From Baylisascaris procyonis (Eukaryota > Nematoda > Chromadorea > Rhabditida > Ascarididae), in NCBI GenBank assembly GCA_037389465.1, contig JAZARR010000234.1:1-64000 (forward strand): DNA of 64,000 nucleotides. The letters are read 5' to 3'. This document shows positions 59,161-64,000 of the stretch, in pieces. Below the pieces are notes generated by a model. It was given only the letters and a program-made list of their open reading frames with translations. It made no database searches and was not told the origin of the DNA. Position numbers and translations under genes: made by a program. Numbering within the stretch: the first letter of the stretch is position 1; every line of letters starts with the position of its first letter.

Positions 59161-59565
59161 AAAGGAATTCGCACGCTATGGCTCCCCCAGGTTACTAAGC
59201 AGCATAGGGGAGGGAGGTCAGGAGGAAGGGAATGGTCCCTGAGTAGTAATTAGTGGGCTGCAGATGGATAGATTTGTACGGTCGCAATCGGAAGGCTGTA
59301 TGACTAGGCTGATAAGCAGTAAACGTCATCACTGGTGTTTAAGAGCAATTTTGGGGGATATTATGAGAATGAACTAAAGCAATGCGTTGCTGTCTGGTCC
59401 ATCCTTGTCGTTTTTGGTGGGATGGGTGGGAGAGGAGGGGGAGGCAGGATGTCGCAAAAATGGGTGCAAATTCGGGATGTGCTTATTTGTTGTTGACATT
59501 TCAAGCGTTAAGTTGACGAGGCTGTTGTGGGTGAGGTAAAACGCTCACACCATAATTTGGCGAAG

Positions 59566-60989
59566 TTGGCGCCGGCTTATACAATTGCATGTTCTGGAGT
59601 GATCCAAGGACTGCCGCGAAGTTGTTATGGCTGCGCTCCTTATGGAGAATACAATTTGAACAAAAGTAAGGCTAAACTGTGCGATTCTGATAGTAGAAAA
59701 GATTGCGCGGTTTTATATGTGGCGAGTCACTGCCGACGAGCGTAAGTGTTACAGGTTTGGCAGTTTTCGTTCATGCCAAAGTACAGCAGTTCTCACTTTG
59801 CAGTGAGAGTTTGAGCGTCGTTCCTCACCGATCCTACATCTCTGCGATGAACTTTGCGTTGATATTTTGTTCCACCTCAATGTAACACGGGATGTACTCT
59901 TTCAAAAGTAAAGGATCTTGGGTTAAACATTGTTATAGTAATTTGGGTCGTCTAAAAGGTAGGAGAATTTTGGCCGAAGTCAATTCCTCGATTATTTAGC
60001 GCTGCATTTGGAAAACAATTTGTTAGGATAATGCTGCTGATGAAAAAATTCCCAGGCATTTCGTCGGTTAGGAACGAGAAATAAGAATCCGATGCTTTAT
60101 AGAGAGGAGATTGATGCAAAGAAGGCAATGTGAATCCAAATTGGATGACAATTGATTATGAAAGGGGGGGGGGGATGCACATTTAAATGCACGTAGTTGA
60201 TAATGGTTCTTAGTTGGATGTGGCTGAGGAACTTGGAAGCAGCTGACATTCTCGTCGCTTCATCGATTTGCTCATTTATCTAACGAACTGCTATGCGACT
60301 TGCATTGTTCGTTGAATCGTTGCCAGAAAACCTGTGAACCGCGAAGACCCAGAAGTTCGTCGATCGTTTCGTTCGAGGATTCGACCGTATGGACGGATGG
60401 TTTTTCTTTTGTTGTGTTACTGTATTTGAAAAAGTGTTTCGTGAAAAGGCTTGACCCTTTTGCGTATCGTTAAGGGCGCATGTAGGTTTGGTTGATTAGA
60501 TTGAGGCTTCAACTCTTAGCCTGGGGAAAGTGTATAAGCGCAAGGTTTACTTATGGAGGAATAGCTGGGAGCCATTTAATACGGAGGTTTGGTTGTGTCC
60601 ATCAGGTTCATCGTTGAGGCCAAGGATGTTCCAGTCATGTATGTGAGTGAATCAGCGATTTCGTTTTTTGTGGTCTTGTGCGTTTATAGATGAATGAGAG
60701 TTTCGGAAATGAGCTGAACCCGGCCGAAGTAGGATGCTGTGACATCGTTGAAGGTGGGCCGGTGGTCAGTATGGTTCAAGCGCAGTCGAAAGATTGAGAA
60801 AACGGAAAATAGTATGGTACTTCCCTTTCTGATTCGGTGACGTTTTCGATATATAAATGGACGTTAGGCATTTTGATTGTTCGGTGAAAGGTTTTGCAGG
60901 AGTGTGGCGTCGCTGTTCGCATCCGTAGGAGGGATTGCAAGGAGGAGTTGATGCAATCTGTCGATGGGCATCCAGTCCGCCGAATGTAA
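59566..60989 (+). CDS. Candidate unknown gene, three in-phase exons
   Basis: The proposed exons are 59566-59665 (acceptor GCGAAG, donor CAAAA/GTAAGG; contains LYNCMFWSDPRTAAKLLWLR), 60327-60399 (acceptor TTGCCAG, donor ATG/GTTTTT; NREDPEVRRSFRSRIRPYGR) and 60900-60989 (acceptor TTTTGCAG; ECGVAVRIRRRDCKEELMQS, ending HPVRRM before TAA). All junction phases agree and the codon split AA|A is consistent. AATAAA follows at 61276, about 290 bases after the stop. The protein is basic and no family is recognised. A competing frame in the first exon and a second open frame in the last (to 61156) keep confidence low. Confidence 0.3.
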
Positions 60990-61275
60990 TCAAAGGACGT
61001 ATGTGGGCTAGAATGGATCAGTTACTGTTCGATGGCTTTCAAGTTTGCTTCGATATGAAGAGGAGAAGATGCGTCAAGTTGGAAGAAATGGATGCGATCA
61101 CGAGGAATGCGTCAGCAATACGGAGAGCGTCTTCGACCAGAGTGTTTCGTTTTTAAAGTTGGGGGTTTTTTATCTGAAGTTGTTGGTTATTTTTTGTGAT
61201 GTGATTATTTGCTGCAGATTTAGCACAAAATTATTTGTTTATAAATCAAAACTGGTTTTGTTTTCTGAGGTGTTC

Positions 61276-61281
61276 AATAAA
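61276..61281 (+). terminator. AATAAA polyadenylation signal
   Basis: A canonical signal in the G/T-rich strand, suitably placed to end the transcript of the candidate gene at 59566-60989. Confidence 0.4.
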
Positions 61282-61554
61282 AGAGTCCAAAAGTTGTGAA
61301 ATTTCTCGTTTTTTGATGTTTTTGAGCAGATCTGTCATCTGCCAGAGTATTTTTTTATGTTCGATATATTTGCAAAAGGTTTTGTCCCTTAATCCTGCGC
61401 TGATAAAGACTTGGCAACTTGTCCGATCGTGCGGTGCTGTTTTTTCCCTTTGGTATTGTTTTCGGATTCCGGTATGGTCTTGTTTATATTTCTCTCGTTT
61501 ATAAAAGATTGCATTGATAAGTTGCATCTTTTAATGAAGATCTCGCAAGTTGGT

Positions 61555-61601
61555 AATAAAGTTTAACAAATGCTTAAATAAAGATCGGCAAGTTTAATAA
61601 A
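61555..61601 (+). terminator. Cluster of three AATAAA signals
   Basis: AATAAA occurs at 61555, 61577 and 61596 within 47 bases, just before the MITE-like element and at the end of the G/T-rich domain. This suggests the main 3' end of plus-strand transcription. Confidence 0.4.
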
Positions 61602-61655
61602 GAACTGTTCTCATAAAAGAGGGTCGGGCGGCACAATTGCAGAGGGCGGTGACAC

Positions 61656-62143
61656 CTGGCTGCGAGCCGCGAACGGAGCTGAGCTCCTGCCCCTCGTTGC
61701 GTACGCACCACTACCGTACTCTGCACTCTACAAACGAGTACCAACGTCCATCGTAGGAACTGGAAAACTTGTAACAGAAACCTGCAAGTTTTCCCATCAT
61801 TCAACTAAGAATGACGATTTATTGCCCTAATGCAAAATTTCAGCTCAATTGAAGGGGGAAGTGCACTTGCTGGATGGGTCATCTGTGATGCGCTACTCAG
61901 ATTGCAGAGAACGATGGCCCATTCGGCAAATGCGCCTCCCCTCCAATTAAGCTAAAGTTTCGCATGGGGATTAAACCGACATCCTAAGGTAATGATGGGA
62001 GAACTTGCGTGTTTCTATTACAAGTTTTCCAGTTTCTGTGATGGACGTTACTAATCGTTTGCAGAATGCAAAGTACGGTAGCGGTGCGTACGCAATATGA
62101 GGCAGGAGCTCAGCTCCGTTCGCGGTTCGCAGACTGAAGCCAG
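61656..62143. mobile_element. Palindromic MITE-like foldback element, full-length copy
   Basis: The 488-base element folds almost entirely on itself. The left arm starts CTGGCTGCGAGCCGCGAACG and the reversed right arm starts CTGGCTTCAGTCTGCGAACC. Both then share CGAACGGAGCTGAGCTCCTG, the ACTGGAAAACTTGTAA segment and the AATTTCAGC...AATTG(A/G)AGG segment. The arms are about 230 bases and perhaps 75-80% identical, with a short centre. No ORF is believable, so it is non-autonomous. A truncated relative sits at 50413-50752. Confidence 0.9.
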
Positions 62144-62409
62144 TTTTCTGTAAAAGAAAGAAGGGGTCGATGAGTGTGCCAAAGGAGCTGAAAAAATAGG
62201 GGTTGTGACTTTGCATCCGTCATAATTTCAAGCAACGCAATGAAACGGAGTATCTTGAGTAGGGTAACCAAGCGTCGCTAGATTTGTTTTCATCTTTTGG
62301 GGACATGTCCAAATATCGTTTTTTTCTTGTTTCTTGTTTCGGCGAATAAAATAAGACGCAGGTCTTTGTTTTTGTAGGTTTTGTTCATCTACAAATTCCC
62401 TCTTATCTT

Positions 62410-62634
62410 TTAGTACTTTTTATAATGATTGTCCTTACGCCAACGTGTTAGCGCTGTCTCTCTACCTTCTCCTCGTACCATCTTATTGTTTACCACACCT
62501 GGCAGAGTTGCGCACTCTGTTTTCGGCTTCGACCATACTGGGGAAATTTGTCTTAGGTTTCCATTTGAGGTTTTAAAAACGTTGTGAGGGAATTTATTGT
62601 CAGCAATGTGAAGCACTTCATAACTTTGTCGCAA
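62410..62634 (-). CDS. Candidate terminal exon, unknown protein (minus strand)
   Basis: The minus strand is open for 74 codons to TAA. The peptide is hydrophilic and coding-like (NGNLRQISPVWSKPKTECAT, ending RWRKDNHYKKY). An overlapping frame in the first third (containing IEKAPFALACDKVMKC) also looks coding, which may indicate a frameshift or a different exon boundary. The family is not recognised. Confidence 0.27.
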   Translation of the reverse strand: MRQSYEVLHIADNKFPHNVFKTSNGNLRQISPVWSKPKTECATLPGVVNNKMVRGEGRETALTRWRKDNHYKKY

Positions 62635-63069
62635 GCAAGAGCAAATGGAGCTTTCTCGATTTGAGCTTCCTGTTGATCGGCATAATACTCGCTGTCATTT
62701 GCATAATCGAAATGAGTAGAGGTAAACCGTTAACGAATACTACTACGTCTAGAGGCTAATTTCGATTGACTATGTATTTACTGCTCGTTTTTGAAGAGAA
62801 CATATCCGATACGGCGGAAATATCTCTAATGTTTTCGTTTGCTTCCTTCATGAAAAGAACTTTCGGCTCATCGGAGCTCTTTTGTTCTCATCGCTATTGT
62901 TCCCTTATTTTCCCCAGAAGGTTTTTGAGATACCCACAAGCATTTTGGATGCAGTTGTTTTCATCGTCTTAGCAATTGTTTGCTTATGCCACATAAGTGA
63001 CCTCCCGCTATCCCTTAATAGTCTTGAAATTATTCGCGTATTTCAGGGGTTGATCTCTGTAATCGGTAA

Positions 63070-63207
63070 CTAAGTCTTTACTGGCGACTGCTGTTGAATT
63101 CATATTTAATTGGAATATATTGTTCAGCAGAAGACCTAAACGATGTGGCATCTGCCCTTAGGAGCCGTCTGAAGCAGTACCTTCCAGATGAGTACATTTT
63201 ATTCTGA
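63070..63207 (+). CDS. Candidate terminal exon, unknown protein
   Basis: The frame is open for 45 codons to TGA without an ATG, preceded by a separate hydrophobic open frame (62882-63073). It includes AEDLNDVASALRSRLKQYLP and ends DEYILF. A likely acceptor is TTGTTCAG at about 63125, giving EDLNDVA as the exon start. The opposite strand is also open (63260-63078), but the plus-strand helix looks more natural. The family is unknown. Confidence 0.28.
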   Translation, partial: LSLYWRLLLNSYLIGIYCSAEDLNDVASALRSRLKQYLPDEYILF

Positions 63208-64000
63208 ATATATCGCTTGCTAGAAAGCACTAACGATGCATTGTCCGCCGTCAGAAACATAATGAAACGTTGACCTCCGGAATGATCGGCGCCATAAACG
63301 CCCCTGCTCCTTGATTAGCCCTCTGAGACAGAAAACCTCTTCGTTTTTTAACTACATAGATTCATTCGCGACGAGAGGTCTTCGTTTTCTGGGAATTACG
63401 GCACTGCCATTGTCACTACTTACTTATTAAGTCGGTGCACTCTGGGTTGTTGTCCGTTTATAAGCTACTTTTGTATGGTCAACAAGTTCATTATGTGAAT
63501 TAAGGTAGCTTTATTACGTGTTTGCTCCTCCGTCATTGTTCTTAGCTCTGTAATTATTTTCATCATTGAGTTTCAGCGCAGTATGAGATCCGTTTTGGAA
63601 TACTGTTTTTAACGGTGGCAGATCACAAATTTTGAAGGCAATAATTTTTTTAAAGGATTTAGATGTGAGATAAAATGTGGACAATATGAACGCTATGGGG
63701 ATTTATATTCATTCTAAATCTTTTTAGCGACGAGTAAGTAACCCTAATTTTTGATAAAGTATTGTTGCTACTTTCCTCTTTGAGAAACTATATTCAAATA
63801 TAATTATGCATAAGTAATTGTATTCGTTCTGATATCAACGTTTAGTAACACATTATTGCTAAAAGTTTATTGCCAATTAATCGCATAATTGATCATCCGA
63901 ATCGCATTTATAATGAAATTTGCGAGATAAATGCTAATAGCATAAATGGACTTAGCAAGGGGTCAACAATGAGAGGCTTAAATCAACGTAAACGGTGCTA
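63208..64000. other. No supportable gene
   Basis: AT-rich sequence without convincing exons or repeats on either strand. Confidence 0.5.

Noticed and set aside
1..64000. CRISPR arrays, bacterial operons, rRNA or attachment sites
   Set aside because: The window is eukaryotic nuclear DNA; none of the repeats has CRISPR-like spacing and no rRNA sequence is visible.

Overview
The window is the left end of a nematode chromosome. It opens with about 3.5 kb of the nematode telomere repeat (TTAGGC, seen on the + strand as GCCTAA) and passes straight into unique, AT-rich DNA with no subtelomeric satellite. The interrupted genes, GT-AG introns of about 0.5-1.7 kb in the two best genes, recognisable nematode orthologues and decayed non-LTR retrotransposon all fit a nematode. 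The large introns recall parasitic lineages more than Caenorhabditis, but the species cannot be fixed from sequence alone.

Three genes are well supported by matching exon phases and family motifs: a minus-strand secreted-type hemopexin-fold protein (14.2-17.0 kb), a plus-strand mitochondrial short-chain enoyl-CoA hydratase (ech-6/ECHS1-like, 35.0-41.9 kb) and a plus-strand SR splicing factor (rsp-3/SRSF1-like, 51.7-57.0 kb). Weaker, partial gene models rest on in-phase splice pairs or coding-like terminal exons. They include a gene only 1.4 kb from the telomere, a small tail-anchored-type protein with a possible frameshift (10.0-10.7 kb), a leucine-rich-repeat-like minus-strand gene (42.0-42.4 kb), a choline-kinase-like exon (34.5 kb) and an unnamed gene ending at 61.3 kb.

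Layout: 1-3555 telomere; 3.6-13.5 kb sparse, low-confidence exons; 14-17 kb hemopexin gene; 17.4-34.6 kb scattered candidate exons on both strands, local duplications and one copy of a decayed protein-coding repeat; 35-42 kb ech-6; 42-47 kb LRR-like exons, a CR1/jockey-type retrotransposon corpse and the second repeat copy; 50.4-62.1 kb a G/T-rich plus-strand domain holding rsp-3 and a second gene, with a palindromic MITE-like element at each side; 62.1-64 kb weakly supported exons.

There is no operon-like functional link between the genes: fatty-acid oxidation, splicing and a secreted hemopexin protein sit side by side as ordinary housekeeping and accessory genes. Exon models were built by hand from splice sites and reading frame, so first exons and chain connections are the least certain parts.
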